From Fuerstiella sp. (GTDB taxonomy: Bacteria > Planctomycetota > Planctomycetia > Planctomycetales > Planctomycetaceae): a stretch of DNA of 64,000 nucleotides. Made by a program: the position numbers and the translations under genes. The first letter of the stretch is position 1, and each line of letters begins with the position of its first letter. Shown piece by piece: positions 1 to 9,863 of this stretch. The stretch spans positions 16,390-80,389 of the forward strand of contig JAQWOH010000067.1 in NCBI GenBank assembly GCA_029245955.1, in the 5' to 3' direction. Under the pieces are notes generated by a model. The model saw nothing but the letters and a program-made list of their open reading frames with translations, was not told where the DNA came from and ran no database searches.

Positions 1-271
1 CCACCCTGCCCGTATCCAGCGAGGGAGGGGCCGAACAATTGCACTCTTGCCGGTGACCCCCAGAACAGGGATAATGCGCAGGTTCCGAATTTCTCAATCC
101 GCTCGTCGTGGCAGAAGTTCGGTTGTAGTGTTTCGTCGGTTGATCTGTCCCGAACAGACTTACATACCCTTATTCTTGGCTGACATCAGCCCCACAAGAA
201 CGCCTGGTGGTGTTACGACAACTTGCCCCATGGTTACACCCAACACAGATTTCACGCAGCGAGACAGATCA

Positions 272-1636
272 ATGACATTGTCCAGAAGAAGATTCCTGAA
301 AACAAAGGGTGCCGTCCTCACGTTGCCATTCCTGCATTCACTTGCTGGCGCAGCAGATCCACCGGCCAGCGGGACGAAGCCCGGCAAGAAGCTGGTCATG
401 ATGTATGTCCCGAACGGCCTCGTCCGGCGTTGCTTCTTTCCCGGCGAGGAAGAGGGAGAACTTCCAGGCTTCGTCGGCGGCTTTAATGCAGATAAAACCA
501 AGAGCGCAAACAGACACAACAACGATCCCGGCATCTATCCGCTGGAGCTGACATCAACGATGCAGCCACTGGCGGATCACACGAATGACATCACACTGGT
601 GACCGGTCTTGATCGAACTTTTAAGAACGGCCAGGACGTCCATGCTCAGGGAGCGTCATGCTACCTCACAAGTTTGTCTCCGGGGCAAGCTGAAGAGCAG
701 GGAATTCGTCACCCCAATGGAAGAAGTCTGGACCAGGTGATCGGCGACGCCGTCGGCCATTCCACAATATTCAATACCCTGGAGATCAGCTGCAACGGCT
801 TCACCGCGGGTAAGGAATCCATCTACTTCAACAACATTTCATGGTATGGACCGGACCAGATCGCCCCTTCCATCAAGGATCCGAAGAAACTGTACGACCG
901 ACTGTTTATGGCCGATAGTTATCGGACGCACGTCACCGACGTTACGGGCCTGGTACTTGCAGATGCCAGGACGCTGTCACGGAAATTGGGGCAGAACGAT
1001 CGCCATACGCTTGATGAGTTCATGCAGATGATTCGGGAAATCGAAACCAGAATTGCAAAACTGCAGAAGCTGGTGGCCGGTGCCGACATCAGCGAGCCGA
1101 AGAACGAAATTCTACCGCGAGGAGAATACATCAGATTGCAGGCCGATTTGATGCTGCTGGCCCTGCAAATGGGAATCACGAACGTCTGTACGTTCATGGT
1201 GGGACCGGAAAGGTGGGACGCTTCACTCATGTACGAAGGCGTCTTCGACAAACCTGTGCAACACCACAACATGAAGCACAACCAGAAAGGCGACGGCTAC
1301 AAAGAGCTGCAGAAAATCGACATCTTTCATATGCAGCAATACAGCTACATCCTGTCGCGTATGAAGACCATCAAAGAATCCGACGGCAGCTCACTGCTGG
1401 ATAATTCCATCGTAACGTATGGTGCCGGGCTGGGTGACGGTGCCACTCATCAATATTTCGATTTGCCGCTCATCATCGCAGGAAGAGGACAGGGGCAGAT
1501 CAAACAGGGACGCTTCATTCAGTGCAAAAGTGGCACGCTCAACTCAAACATGTGGCTCACTATCGCCCAGCTGATGGGACTGGAGACTGACTCCTTCGCT
1601 GACAGTTCCGGAGTTGTTTCCGATCTGTGGACGTAA
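272..1636 (+). CDS. DUF1552 secreted protein
   Basis: A 454-residue protein of the DUF1552 family, exported proteins of unknown function that are abundant in planctomycetes and usually paired with a DUF1592 cytochrome-like protein. The start at 272 puts a Tat-type leader at the N-terminus (SRRRFLK followed by a hydrophobic stretch ending near LAGA); the open frame runs further upstream, but those residues do not look like a leader. Family-typical segments include YVPNG near residue 43, the HAQG region, and a C-terminal GAGLGDG...H and DLPLIIAGRG block. The DUF1592 partner follows about 90 bases downstream on the same strand, so co-transcription is likely. In my experience DUF1592 usually comes first, so this order is reversed. 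The reaction is not known; a role in polymer breakdown is inferred from context only. Confidence 0.9.
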   Translation: MTLSRRRFLKTKGAVLTLPFLHSLAGAADPPASGTKPGKKLVMMYVPNGLVRRCFFPGEEEGELPGFVGGFNADKTKSANRHNNDPGIYPLELTSTMQPLADHTNDITLVTGLDRTFKNGQDVHAQGASCYLTSLSPGQAEEQGIRHPNGRSLDQVIGDAVGHSTIFNTLEISCNGFTAGKESIYFNNISWYGPDQIAPSIKDPKKLYDRLFMADSYRTHVTDVTGLVLADARTLSRKLGQNDRHTLDEFMQMIREIETRIAKLQKLVAGADISEPKNEILPRGEYIRLQADLMLLALQMGITNVCTFMVGPERWDASLMYEGVFDKPVQHHNMKHNQKGDGYKELQKIDIFHMQQYSYILSRMKTIKESDGSSLLDNSIVTYGAGLGDGATHQYFDLPLIIAGRGQGQIKQGRFIQCKSGTLNSNMWLTIAQLMGLETDSFADSSGVVSDLWT

Positions 1637-1746
1637 ATGGTGTATCCACCAACTGCTTCACAGTTGCGTGGTTGCCCGCACTGCATTCTGGTCAGTCACC
1701 GCCGCATTCTCGGCACAACGTCTTGATGTTTCAGAGGCTATTGTTC

Positions 1747-4713
1747 ATGTCCGCATGTAAACTCGTTTATCAAACCTGCCTGGTAGTTCTGGTCGGCGGC
1801 ATCGGGGCCGAGTCTCGCGGCGGCGACTTTGAACAGTTCCTGAAGCCCCTTCTCGTTCAGAAATGCATTAAGTGTCACGGCGAAAACAAGGTGAACGGCG
1901 AGATCAATCTGACACTGGTCACCACGGAGGATCAGCTTCTTGAACAGCCGGAGCTCATCGAGCAATTGTACGACGCCATCGCTTCCGACAGCATGCCGCC
2001 GGAAGATGAGCCCCGGCTGGAACAGCAGACGCAAAAAAAACTTCTGGCACAGTTGAAAATGATGCTGGTGCAGTCGGTTTCGGGCCGGGAGGTGCAACAA
2101 GTTCAGGTCCGTCGGCTGAATCGTTTTCAATACAACAACACAGTCAGAGATCTGTTCCAACTAAAACTCGATGTGTTCAGTCTGCCTGAAAAGCTCATGA
2201 CCAGGCATCAGCATCATCTGAATCTCCGCGGGGACAAGATGCCGGACAAGGTCAGGGTGGCCTCTCATGCACTTGCGCCGGAAACAGGATTGAAACAGGT
2301 AAATGCATTCCCAAAAGATCTGCGAGCATCTCATGGGTTCGACAATCAGGCCAATCAGCTGAATCTGTCGCCGTTACTGCTGGACGCTTTCCTGCGACTG
2401 AGCGTGTCCATCGTCGAGAGTCCGGACTTCACTGCACAGAACGTCGGAATCTGGAATGAGTTCTTCGAGGCACCAAAGGTGACCAATGAACTGGCCAGCG
2501 AAGTCAGAACACGACTGGATCGCTTTCTTAAGATCGCCTTTCGCCGGCCAGTGGAAGAAGAAACGCTGCAACGGTACACGGATTACACTGTTGCCAGGCT
2601 AGATCAGGGACTGTCGTTTACGGAGGCCATGAAGAAGGTCGCGTCAGCAGCTTTGTCCTCACCTATGTTTCTCTATCGATCCGGAGCGCCTCATGGCCGG
2701 GAAGCTCAGTTCGAACTCGCCTCGAACCTGTCCTACTTTCTGTGGGCCAGCGGTCCGGACGCGGAGCTGCTGCAGCTGGCCGAAAGCGGCACGCTTTCCC
2801 GGCCTGAACTCCTCGGCCGAACAGTCACAAGAATGCTGGCCGACACGAAGATCGAACGCTTCCTGGACACATTCCCGGCCCAGTGGATGCAACTCGAAAA
2901 TGTCCTGGCGGCAACACCGGACCCTCAAAAAAACAAGTACTTCAGCCTGGACAAAAACAACCCCGCCAGCCTTCAAATGGTACTTGAGCCGTTACTTCTT
3001 TTTGATGCTGTCTTCGTGGAAGACCGGCCCATCGTGGAGCTGATATCGCCCACGTTCAGCTATCGGAGTGATTTTCTGAAGACATGGTACACGTCGGACC
3101 TGCGTCCCCGGAAAGTGAATGTCGCCAGGATCATTGAGCAGAACCGGCTTAATGACGAGCGGCGTCAGACACTGAAAGCGACCGTGCAGACAGTCAACTC
3201 GGAACTGAATGCATTGCTCACTCCGGCAAAAACACAGATTCTGGCCGCCCGAAAAAAAGATACGGGCGAAAAAGTCCCGATAGATTTGAAGCCCTATGCC
3301 GCGTGGGAGTTTAACGGCAACCTGAAGGAGTCCATTGGATCACTTCATCTGACCGCTCACGGTGACGTTCAATTCACGGACGGCATCATCACGCTCAACA
3401 AGGCTTACCTGCTGAGCGAAAAGCTGCCGACGGAATTGAAAGCCAGGACTCTGGAAGTGTGGTGCAGCGTACCCGATCTGAATCAGCGCGGCGGGGGCGT
3501 AATGGGTATTCAGGGCCCGGGCGACTTCTTCGACACAATTGTCCTGGGAGAACGGAAGCCGCGACACTGGATTTCCGGCAGCAACGGCTTCAGTCGCACA
3601 GAAGATTTCCCAGACTCCCAACCCGAAAGCAGTACCGACGAACGACTGCACCTGGCGATGGTTTATGCAGACGACGGCACGACCACGCTCTACCGCAATG
3701 GTATCCCTTATGGCAAGTCCTATCGCAAAGGTAAGGGCGCCGCGACGTTCCCAAAGGACAACACATCCGTCATTTTTGGTTTGCGTCACCTGCCGGCCGG
3801 AGGCAACAGATATCTCACGGTGAATCTGGATAAGGCTCGTCTGTACGACCGTGCGTTGACAGCAGACGAAGTCATCGCATCGGCAGGCGGGGAAAACCTG
3901 TACATTTCAAACGATGAGTTGGTGCAGGCACTCACGCCGGTGCAGCGTCAGAAACACAAAGACCTGCGGGCATCACTGGAACGGGCTGAGCTCGCATTGA
4001 AAGACGTTCCGAGCGTCGAGGATCCGAAACTATTGCAAAAGAACGCCCAAAAAGAACTGGAAGATAGAATTCGCAGTATGGTCCGGTCACAGTCCTTTGA
4101 GCGAGTCGCCGTAACGGACCCTCGCTATGGCGGCGTCATTACTAATGCTGCGATGCTGAGCATGACCTCAGGCCCGAAACGTACGCACCCGATCGCCCGC
4201 GGTGCGTGGATAATCGAAGTGATCTTCAACGATCCGCCGCCGCCGCCGCCAAATGATGTGCCGCCTCTCAATGAAGATCAGTCTTCCAATGACTTGACCA
4301 TACGGGAGAAATTTGCCCGGCATCGAGAGAATCCGGACTGCGCAGGCTGTCACGCACGGCTCGACCCGCTTGGATTTGCCCTGGAGAATTTCGACATTAC
4401 CGGGCGTTGGCGCGACAAGTACGAAAACGGGCGGGATGTTGACTCAAGCGGTACTCTGCTGAAGAAATACGACTTCGACAGCATTGTCCATTTCAAAGAG
4501 TCTCTGGTCAAAGAAAACCGGCGTTTTGCCACGGCATTCACTCGTCACCTGCTGAGATTTGCGTTGGCCAGAGAGCTCCGACCTTTTGACTCACTGTCAG
4601 TCGATACCATCGTCAATAACGCCGAACCGGGGAATTTCCGACTGAGATCATTAATCAGAGAAATCATCCTGAGCGACAGCTTTCATCCGCAAGACCGGAC
4701 AGCCGATCCCTGA
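1747..4713 (+). CDS. DUF1592/DUF1588/DUF1585 protein with c-type haem motifs and LamG-like insert
   Basis: A secreted planctomycete multi-domain protein of 988 residues. From the ATG at 1747 (GAGG nine bases upstream; an in-frame ATG at 1726 is possible) it has a short hydrophobic leader, then a PSCyt1-like haem motif CIKCH at residues 40-44, DUF1587 and DUF1592 segments (SNLSYFLWAS near 325), a LamG/concanavalin-like insert at about 515-715, and DUF1588/DUF1585 at the end with a run of prolines typical of DUF1588 and a second CxxCH (CAGCH, 865-869). It probably acts outside the cytoplasmic membrane as an electron-transfer or binding partner of the DUF1552 protein just upstream. Substrate and reaction are not known. 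The LamG insert suggests carbohydrate binding (inference). Confidence 0.88.
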   Translation: MSACKLVYQTCLVVLVGGIGAESRGGDFEQFLKPLLVQKCIKCHGENKVNGEINLTLVTTEDQLLEQPELIEQLYDAIASDSMPPEDEPRLEQQTQKKLLAQLKMMLVQSVSGREVQQVQVRRLNRFQYNNTVRDLFQLKLDVFSLPEKLMTRHQHHLNLRGDKMPDKVRVASHALAPETGLKQVNAFPKDLRASHGFDNQANQLNLSPLLLDAFLRLSVSIVESPDFTAQNVGIWNEFFEAPKVTNELASEVRTRLDRFLKIAFRRPVEEETLQRYTDYTVARLDQGLSFTEAMKKVASAALSSPMFLYRSGAPHGREAQFELASNLSYFLWASGPDAELLQLAESGTLSRPELLGRTVTRMLADTKIERFLDTFPAQWMQLENVLAATPDPQKNKYFSLDKNNPASLQMVLEPLLLFDAVFVEDRPIVELISPTFSYRSDFLKTWYTSDLRPRKVNVARIIEQNRLNDERRQTLKATVQTVNSELNALLTPAKTQILAARKKDTGEKVPIDLKPYAAWEFNGNLKESIGSLHLTAHGDVQFTDGIITLNKAYLLSEKLPTELKARTLEVWCSVPDLNQRGGGVMGIQGPGDFFDTIVLGERKPRHWISGSNGFSRTEDFPDSQPESSTDERLHLAMVYADDGTTTLYRNGIPYGKSYRKGKGAATFPKDNTSVIFGLRHLPAGGNRYLTVNLDKARLYDRALTADEVIASAGGENLYISNDELVQALTPVQRQKHKDLRASLERAELALKDVPSVEDPKLLQKNAQKELEDRIRSMVRSQSFERVAVTDPRYGGVITNAAMLSMTSGPKRTHPIARGAWIIEVIFNDPPPPPPNDVPPLNEDQSSNDLTIREKFARHRENPDCAGCHARLDPLGFALENFDITGRWRDKYENGRDVDSSGTLLKKYDFDSIVHFKESLVKENRRFATAFTRHLLRFALARELRPFDSLSVDTIVNNAEPGNFRLRSLIREIILSDSFHPQDRTADP

Positions 4714-4765
4714 GACACTGGTCAGGCCCGCCGCAGCGGACACAGGGCGGCCGATCATGCAACTT

Positions 4766-4796
4766 CCGGAAAATGGGCGATTCCGCAATTTTCCGG
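4766..4796. repeat. Inverted repeat (9-bp arms)
   Basis: CCGGAAAAT and ATTTTCCGG form perfect 9-base arms around a 13-base loop, about 50 bases after the DUF1592 stop codon. There is no T-run, so it is not a classical terminator, but it could protect or end that transcript. Confidence 0.4.
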
Positions 4797-4931
4797 CATT
4801 GGTCGTGTTCTTGTGGATCCGTCACCTCGTCCAAAATGCTTAACTGACAGGGCATGGATGTTCAAATCCGGAAAATTAAAGACACCAGCAGACACGGTGA
4901 TTAACCTGACACAACCAATCCGGACAGTCAG

Positions 4932-5350
4932 GATCAACTACTGACACAGCTTGTTGCGCAAGAATGCAATTGTGGAGTGGTCGCCCACAAACAGAAGGTG
5001 AAGCGCGACTTCCAGAACCTTGACACTGTTCGGTTCACTTATTTCCTGATGGATATTGAACTGCTGTCCAGCCGCAATCCGGGAACCTGGCGAACATCGA
5101 TCCGAATCTGTACCAGACACATGACTGCGCCGGGAAGACATCTCTGTTCCCGTTTGAGAGTCCGAAGCAACTGCGTAACAGAAACGTGCTGGTGGAGGTC
5201 ATTGGCCGCGGAAAGACTAAACGAGCCGCGTACTGTTCCAATTCGCTCACAGTGCAGCTGTCCGACAATTACGGCCAGCTTCCGGCGACCGACGATACAG
5301 ATCGCAACTTGCTGCCGGGAGTTTACTTGAAAGCGGGTGCAGACGGGTGA
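4932..5350 (+). pseudogene. Decayed C-terminal fragment of a large planctomycete protein
   Basis: Two overlapping reading frames together give one protein-like segment. The first frame (about 4932-5080) reads through VRFTYFLMDIELLSSRNP; the second (about 5063-5350) continues with QSGNLANI, then KNVL-like RNRNVLVEVIGRGKT, YCSNSLTVQL and NYGQLPATD, and stops at 5350. From memory this matches the C-terminal part of a conserved, very long planctomycete protein (MDIELLFSRNPFVQ... NVLVEV.G.GKT...YY.NSL.VQL.ENYGQL). The junction needs a frameshift, the N-terminal part is absent, and the usual continuation (YKDGYTDLRGRFDY-like) is missing. It is best read as a gene remnant. The family has no function I can name. 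Confidence 0.55.
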
Positions 5351-5470
5351 TACAGGTAGCGTCGCCAGCGCATCCATCATTCGCCAAAGGCAACCGAATC
5401 CGTAATACCACGCTGTTCCGGTACGTTGAGTCACCACAACTGTGATACGCTTCCTGACGAAGGATGCCAC

Positions 5471-6463
5471 ATGAACAAACCGTTTCCAATTCCTCAAAAC
5501 GACGATCTGTCCAGACGATCCTTTGTGCTTGGCACGACGGTCGCCACTGCAGCCCACGCCGTTGGCGCGCCGAATGAAGCGGCACGTATTCCCATCATCG
5601 ACACGCATATCCATCTGTTCGATGCAACTCGGCCCCAGGGCGCTCCCTATGCCGGGCCTGGAGGTGAATCGCCACGCGTCTCGCTGCCACCGCACTACCG
5701 GAAGCTGGCCGTCCCTCCGGGAATTGTGGGGGCGATCAAAGTGGAGGCCAGTCCGTGGGTGGAGGATAATCTGTGGGCGTTGCAGATCGCTCAGACCGAT
5801 CCGATGATTGTGGGAGTGATTGGCAACCTGCAGCCTGAGAAACCGGAATTCAGCGAGTATCTCGATCGCCATCACAGGAATCCATTGTTTCGAGGGATTC
5901 GCTACGGCAATCTGTGGGGTTATAACCTTGCCAGACAGGCCGGCAATCCGGTCTTCGTTGAAGGCCTGAAACGGTTGGCGGACGCTGACCTTGTGCTTGA
6001 TTCTGCCAATCCCAATATCGAACTACTGCAGGGGATAATACGTGTCAGCGATCAGGTACCCGATTTGAGAATTGTGATTGATCATCTACCAGCCATGGAA
6101 CCAACGGCCAATTCGCGTTCGGCGTATCACGCGGCACTTACGGAACTGAAACAGCGCCCCAACGTCTTTGTGAAACTGTCGACCGTGATTCATCGTGTAA
6201 ACGGACGTGTCTCAACCGATCTGAATTCTCATCGCGATCGTCTGGATAAACTGATGGAGATATTCGGAGAAGATCGAGTGCTCTTCGGCAGCGACTGGCC
6301 CAACAGCGACGGCGTGACTTCGCTGGATAAGATCGTAAACATTGTCAGTGAGTATTTTGCCGTACAGCCACGTACGGTTGCAGAAAAATATTTCTGGCGG
6401 AATTCGAAGAACGTTTACAAGTGGGTTCGCCGAGCTGACAATCAGCCGACTGCCGCGAACTGA
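5471..6463 (+). CDS. Secreted amidohydrolase family 2 (TIM-barrel metal-dependent hydrolase)
   Basis: A 330-residue amidohydrolase-related protein. It begins with a Tat-like leader (SRRSFVL, residues 14-20, then an Ala-rich segment). The metal-binding HxH is in DTHIHLF (His46, His48) and the late metal/acid residue is in FGSDWPNS (Asp275); IDHLP near residue 204 is the usual metal-site His strand. These are the marks of the amidohydrolase_2 family, which includes lactonases and decarboxylases such as L-rhamnono- or L-fuconolactonase. With a sulfatase downstream, a sugar-lactone hydrolase role is plausible, but this is inference. Length is normal for the family. The upstream open frame was not used because the leader fits the ATG at 5471. 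Confidence 0.85.
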   Translation: MNKPFPIPQNDDLSRRSFVLGTTVATAAHAVGAPNEAARIPIIDTHIHLFDATRPQGAPYAGPGGESPRVSLPPHYRKLAVPPGIVGAIKVEASPWVEDNLWALQIAQTDPMIVGVIGNLQPEKPEFSEYLDRHHRNPLFRGIRYGNLWGYNLARQAGNPVFVEGLKRLADADLVLDSANPNIELLQGIIRVSDQVPDLRIVIDHLPAMEPTANSRSAYHAALTELKQRPNVFVKLSTVIHRVNGRVSTDLNSHRDRLDKLMEIFGEDRVLFGSDWPNSDGVTSLDKIVNIVSEYFAVQPRTVAEKYFWRNSKNVYKWVRRADNQPTAAN

Positions 6464-6570
6464 TGACAGGCATCTGGCACGCCGGTCGCCACGCATAATT
6501 CGAATGAACACATCCATACCTCGCGGGCAGACACACACCGGCAGGCCGTACACCGCAGGAAGGTCGATTC

Positions 6571-6915
6571 ATGACAGCCAAGACACGCATTCTGGTTTCA
6601 CTTGCCTGGTTCGTACTGGTAATCGCAATTGGAGTCGGTGGCGTGTTCTGGAATCAATCGGACACTTCAGACAGCCAGGAACGAACCCGTCGCGCCGGCA
6701 TACTGGGTACAGGTCTGGGATGTCTGGGAGGCATCGGACTGGGCGTACTGTGGATGCCATATGCCTATCGCCTGGGCAGGAAAAAACGTGCGGAACGTGA
6801 GCAAGCAGCCGGCAAGCAATCCGACAACAATCGCAGATCCGGCAAGAAATTGTCCGCGGGCCGCAAACGCCGCAAAGGCAAAGTCGGTTCACGTTCACGA
6901 GGCCGCAGGAAATAG
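6571..6915 (+). CDS. Small membrane protein with basic tail
   Basis: A 114-residue protein of unknown function. It has an AGGAAGG ribosome-binding site seven bases before the ATG. Two hydrophobic segments are visible (about 7-28 and 44-64, the second Gly-rich), followed by a strongly basic C-terminal half rich in Lys/Arg (KKRAER, GRKRRKGK, SRGRRK). This is a two-helix inner-membrane protein whose tail would lie in the cytoplasm and could bind nucleic acid or acidic lipid (inference). It stands alone between an amidohydrolase and a sulfatase. Confidence 0.6.
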   Translation: MTAKTRILVSLAWFVLVIAIGVGGVFWNQSDTSDSQERTRRAGILGTGLGCLGGIGLGVLWMPYAYRLGRKKRAEREQAAGKQSDNNRRSGKKLSAGRKRRKGKVGSRSRGRRK

Positions 6916-7264
6916 GATTCTTTCCGGTTCGGAATATGATGGAATACGAAACTCAGTCGAAGGCACCAATCGCATTCAAGTGTGGCAATCGCTCCATGGG
7001 ACAGTCTATTGAATAAGATTCGGTTCCGCGTCGGGCGACTGCAACCCGTAAGTCGCTCCAGCCCGGAAACTGAACAACTCACTTGACCGTGTCGGTGCTT
7101 CCACGAGTGCTGCATCAGTCACCAGCACAGGGGATTGACAGAATCGGCGGCCAAAGAAGCTGTCTTCCGCAAACCCACGATTCCTGCGTCGCACGAAGGT
7201 GGATGTCCCCGGTGAAATTCGCCAGACTCAACACTCTACTGCTGACATCAACCAGGAGGAGTCC
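6916..7264. other. Intergenic region before the sulfatase
   Basis: About 350 bases with no convincing gene or repeat. Its last bases hold the AGGAGG ribosome-binding site of the sulfatase (7254-7259). Confidence 0.5.
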
Positions 7265-8794
7265 ATGCGATTCACTGTTCTGGCCGCAACGCTGACCGTC
7301 ACGACGGCACAATTCGTAAATGCAACTGCTCCCAACGTGATCCTGATATTCGCGGACGATCTGGGCTACGGCGACGTCGGCTGTTTCGACAAGCACTGTC
7401 CGTTCAGGACACCGCGAATTGATCGCATGGCAGCCGAAGGCGCAATGCTGACAAGTTTCTACGTGCCGACTCCTTATTGCGCTCCGTCCCGGGCCACGAT
7501 TCTGACTGGTCGGTATCCGTTTCGACATACCGTTGTTCGCAACCCGGCACCTGATGTGGGTGAGTCAAACTTTGGTCTGCCCCGGTCAGAAGTGACGATC
7601 GCGGAGATCCTGAAGTCGAGGGGATACGCAACGGCCGCGTACGGAAAATGGCATCTTGGCCATAAGGCACAGTGGCTGCCACGTACCCAGGGCTTTGACG
7701 AGTATCTGGGCATTCTGTACTCCAACGACATGTTCCCCGTTCAACTGGTCCACAATGAACAGGTTGTCGAATATCCGGTTGTCCAGGGCTCGCTCACACA
7801 ACGGTACACCCAGAAAGCCGTGGAGTTCGTGCGGGCCCACAAAGACAAACCGTTCTTTCTGTATCTGCCGCACGCCATGCCTCACAAACCACTGGCCGTG
7901 TCCGATGATTTCTACACACCCCAGACACGGGACAATCTGTACGCCGACGTCATCGCCGAACTGGACGCCAATGTCGGCAGCATTCTGGATGAACTCAGTG
8001 ACCTGGGAATCGAACAGCATACGCTGGTCATATTTACGTCAGACAACGGCCCATGGTTTGGCGGGTCAGCGGGCGGCCTGCGCGGCATGAAGGCACGCAC
8101 ATGGGAAGGCGGGCTGCGAGTCCCCATGATTGCCCGCATGCCAGGTACGATTGCCGCCGGCCTGACCTCCGACGAACCGGCTGCGACGATCGACGTACTA
8201 CCCACAGTGTGCAAACTCACCAATGCGTCTGTGCCCGCAGATCGAGTCATTGACGGGCATAATATTCTGCCTTTGCTGCAGGATCCCGCTGCCAAGACTC
8301 CTCACGATGCTGTCTTCGGAATGCAGGGAGACAATCTCGCCACGATTCGTTCGGGCCGCTGGAAGCTTCACGTTCGGAGTCCGGGGGCCCCCCTGTTCAG
8401 CAGTCTCTCGCCACAGGAACGAATGAATTACGTCGATCCCCGCGGCCCCGACGGTGTCACATTGCTGGCGCCGTTTGAACAGGCAAATCTCACGCAGCAT
8501 CCAGGACTGATTTCGGGAGATATACCCAAAGCGATGATGCTGTTCGATCTGCACACCGACCGGGGTGAGCAGATCGATGTGGCAGGCCAGCATCGGGACG
8601 TTGTGAAACGATTAAAGGCCAGATTCGACACAATCCTGGCGCAGGTTCCGTCATTTCCGGCGCCGCCCTCTGACTATCTGTTCGATGCGCCTCCGCGCGG
8701 CACAACACGAACCCTTATGCGATTAATTGGTGGCGAGTTACGCTATGATCGACTGCCAGCGTCGCAGCGGTATCTTATGCAACGTACACCCTAG
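7265..8794 (+). CDS. Secreted type I sulfatase
   Basis: A 509-residue arylsulfatase-type enzyme (alkaline phosphatase superfamily) that hydrolyses sulfate esters, probably of sulfated polysaccharides. The ATG at 7265 follows a strong AGGAGG site and gives a cleavable signal peptide. Calcium-site residues are in FADDLGYGD (Asp31, Asp32). The formylglycine motif is canonical CAPSR with Cys72, followed by ATILTGRYP; GKWHLG, HAMPH and TSDNGPW carry further active-site residues. Maturation would need a formylglycine-generating enzyme, not present in this window. A D-2-hydroxyacid dehydrogenase follows at once, suggesting a shared transcript. The exact substrate cannot be read from the sequence. 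Confidence 0.95.
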   Translation: MRFTVLAATLTVTTAQFVNATAPNVILIFADDLGYGDVGCFDKHCPFRTPRIDRMAAEGAMLTSFYVPTPYCAPSRATILTGRYPFRHTVVRNPAPDVGESNFGLPRSEVTIAEILKSRGYATAAYGKWHLGHKAQWLPRTQGFDEYLGILYSNDMFPVQLVHNEQVVEYPVVQGSLTQRYTQKAVEFVRAHKDKPFFLYLPHAMPHKPLAVSDDFYTPQTRDNLYADVIAELDANVGSILDELSDLGIEQHTLVIFTSDNGPWFGGSAGGLRGMKARTWEGGLRVPMIARMPGTIAAGLTSDEPAATIDVLPTVCKLTNASVPADRVIDGHNILPLLQDPAAKTPHDAVFGMQGDNLATIRSGRWKLHVRSPGAPLFSSLSPQERMNYVDPRGPDGVTLLAPFEQANLTQHPGLISGDIPKAMMLFDLHTDRGEQIDVAGQHRDVVKRLKARFDTILAQVPSFPAPPSDYLFDAPPRGTTRTLMRLIGGELRYDRLPASQRYLMQRTP

Positions 8795-8858
8795 CCACGC
8801 ATATACGACCGGGCAATTCGCTTCAGCGGTTCCAACTGGTCAGTCACGGAGCTCCCCT

Positions 8859-9863
8859 TTGAAATTAGTCATTCACCCGCCCATCGACGACATCAGACTG
8901 CGGGCCGTGCAACGTGCTGCGGACACAATGCGGGTCATCAATGCTGAAACCTCGGACACAGCAATCATAGAAATTGCTGATGCCGACGCATTTTTCGGCA
9001 AGATGACACCGAAACTGCTCGCTGCAGCCGGTCAGCTCCGGTGGGTACAGTCTCCCACGGCCAGTCTGGAACATTACCTGTTTCCGGCACTGATTGAACA
9101 TCCATGTCAACTCAGCAACATGCGAGGACTGTTTTCCGATGTGATCGCCGATCACGTGATGGGGTTCGTCCTGTGTTTTGCACGCAACCTGCACACCTAT
9201 ATTCGGCGTCAGCAGCAGTCACAATGGGCTCCCGTCGGAAACGAGTCCCTGACAAAGTTTTCAAATGATGCCGGCCCGGCCACCGTCTCTGCCGTCGATG
9301 CCGCGCACATGCATCTTGCCGATGCGACCCTGGGGGTCGTCGGGGTCGGACACATCGGTCGCGAAATATGTGTACGTGCCGCCGCCTTCGGTATGTCCGT
9401 CATCGGCGTTGATCCTGTGTGCCGCCACGTGCCGGGCGTTGTCGAAGAAGTTCGCGACCCTGATGGCCTGCCGGACCTGCTGGCGCAGTCTGACTTTGTC
9501 GTCATCGCTGCTCCACACACTCCACAGACCGAAAAAATGTTTCGCACAGCGCAGTTTCAGCAGATGAAAGAATCGGCATACCTGATCAACATCGGACGGG
9601 GGATCATCGTCGATCTGCGGGACCTGACGACCGCTCTGCAGGGCCGGCAGATATCCGGCGCAGCCCTCGACGTTGCTGAGACCGAACCTCTTCCGCCTGA
9701 CCACGCTTTGTGGCAGATGGAAAACGTGCTGATCACTCCGCACATGGCGGCAGCATCGCCACGAATTTCGGAACGCCACCTGGCAACGCTGCTGGAGAAC
9801 GTTCGGCGCTTCGCTGAAGGTCGGCAGCCCGGCACACTGGTCAACAAGTGCCAGTGGTTCTGA
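8859..9863 (+). CDS. D-2-hydroxyacid dehydrogenase
   Basis: A 334-residue NAD(P)-dependent D-isomer-specific 2-hydroxyacid dehydrogenase, cytoplasmic, interconverting a 2-keto acid and a D-2-hydroxy acid. The Rossmann motif is VVGVGHIGRE; the catalytic set is seen as NIGRGIIVD (Arg), the Glu in AETEPLP and the His in ITPHMAA. The TTG at 8859 was chosen because the homology-like part (LVIHPP) begins there and GGAG lies seven bases upstream; the open frame upstream overlaps the sulfatase end. The substrate is unknown. Its place behind a sulfatase suggests a role with sugar-derived acids (inference). Confidence 0.85.
   Translation: MKLVIHPPIDDIRLRAVQRAADTMRVINAETSDTAIIEIADADAFFGKMTPKLLAAAGQLRWVQSPTASLEHYLFPALIEHPCQLSNMRGLFSDVIADHVMGFVLCFARNLHTYIRRQQQSQWAPVGNESLTKFSNDAGPATVSAVDAAHMHLADATLGVVGVGHIGREICVRAAAFGMSVIGVDPVCRHVPGVVEEVRDPDGLPDLLAQSDFVVIAAPHTPQTEKMFRTAQFQQMKESAYLINIGRGIIVDLRDLTTALQGRQISGAALDVAETEPLPPDHALWQMENVLITPHMAAASPRISERHLATLLENVRRFAEGRQPGTLVNKCQWF

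Noticed and set aside
1..271. Upstream extension of the DUF1552 frame
   Set aside because: The frame is open from 47, but the Tat leader clearly starts at 272.
5039..5875. 278-codon open frame on the - strand
   Set aside because: It runs through the amidohydrolase start and the decayed gene; both are better explained on the + strand.
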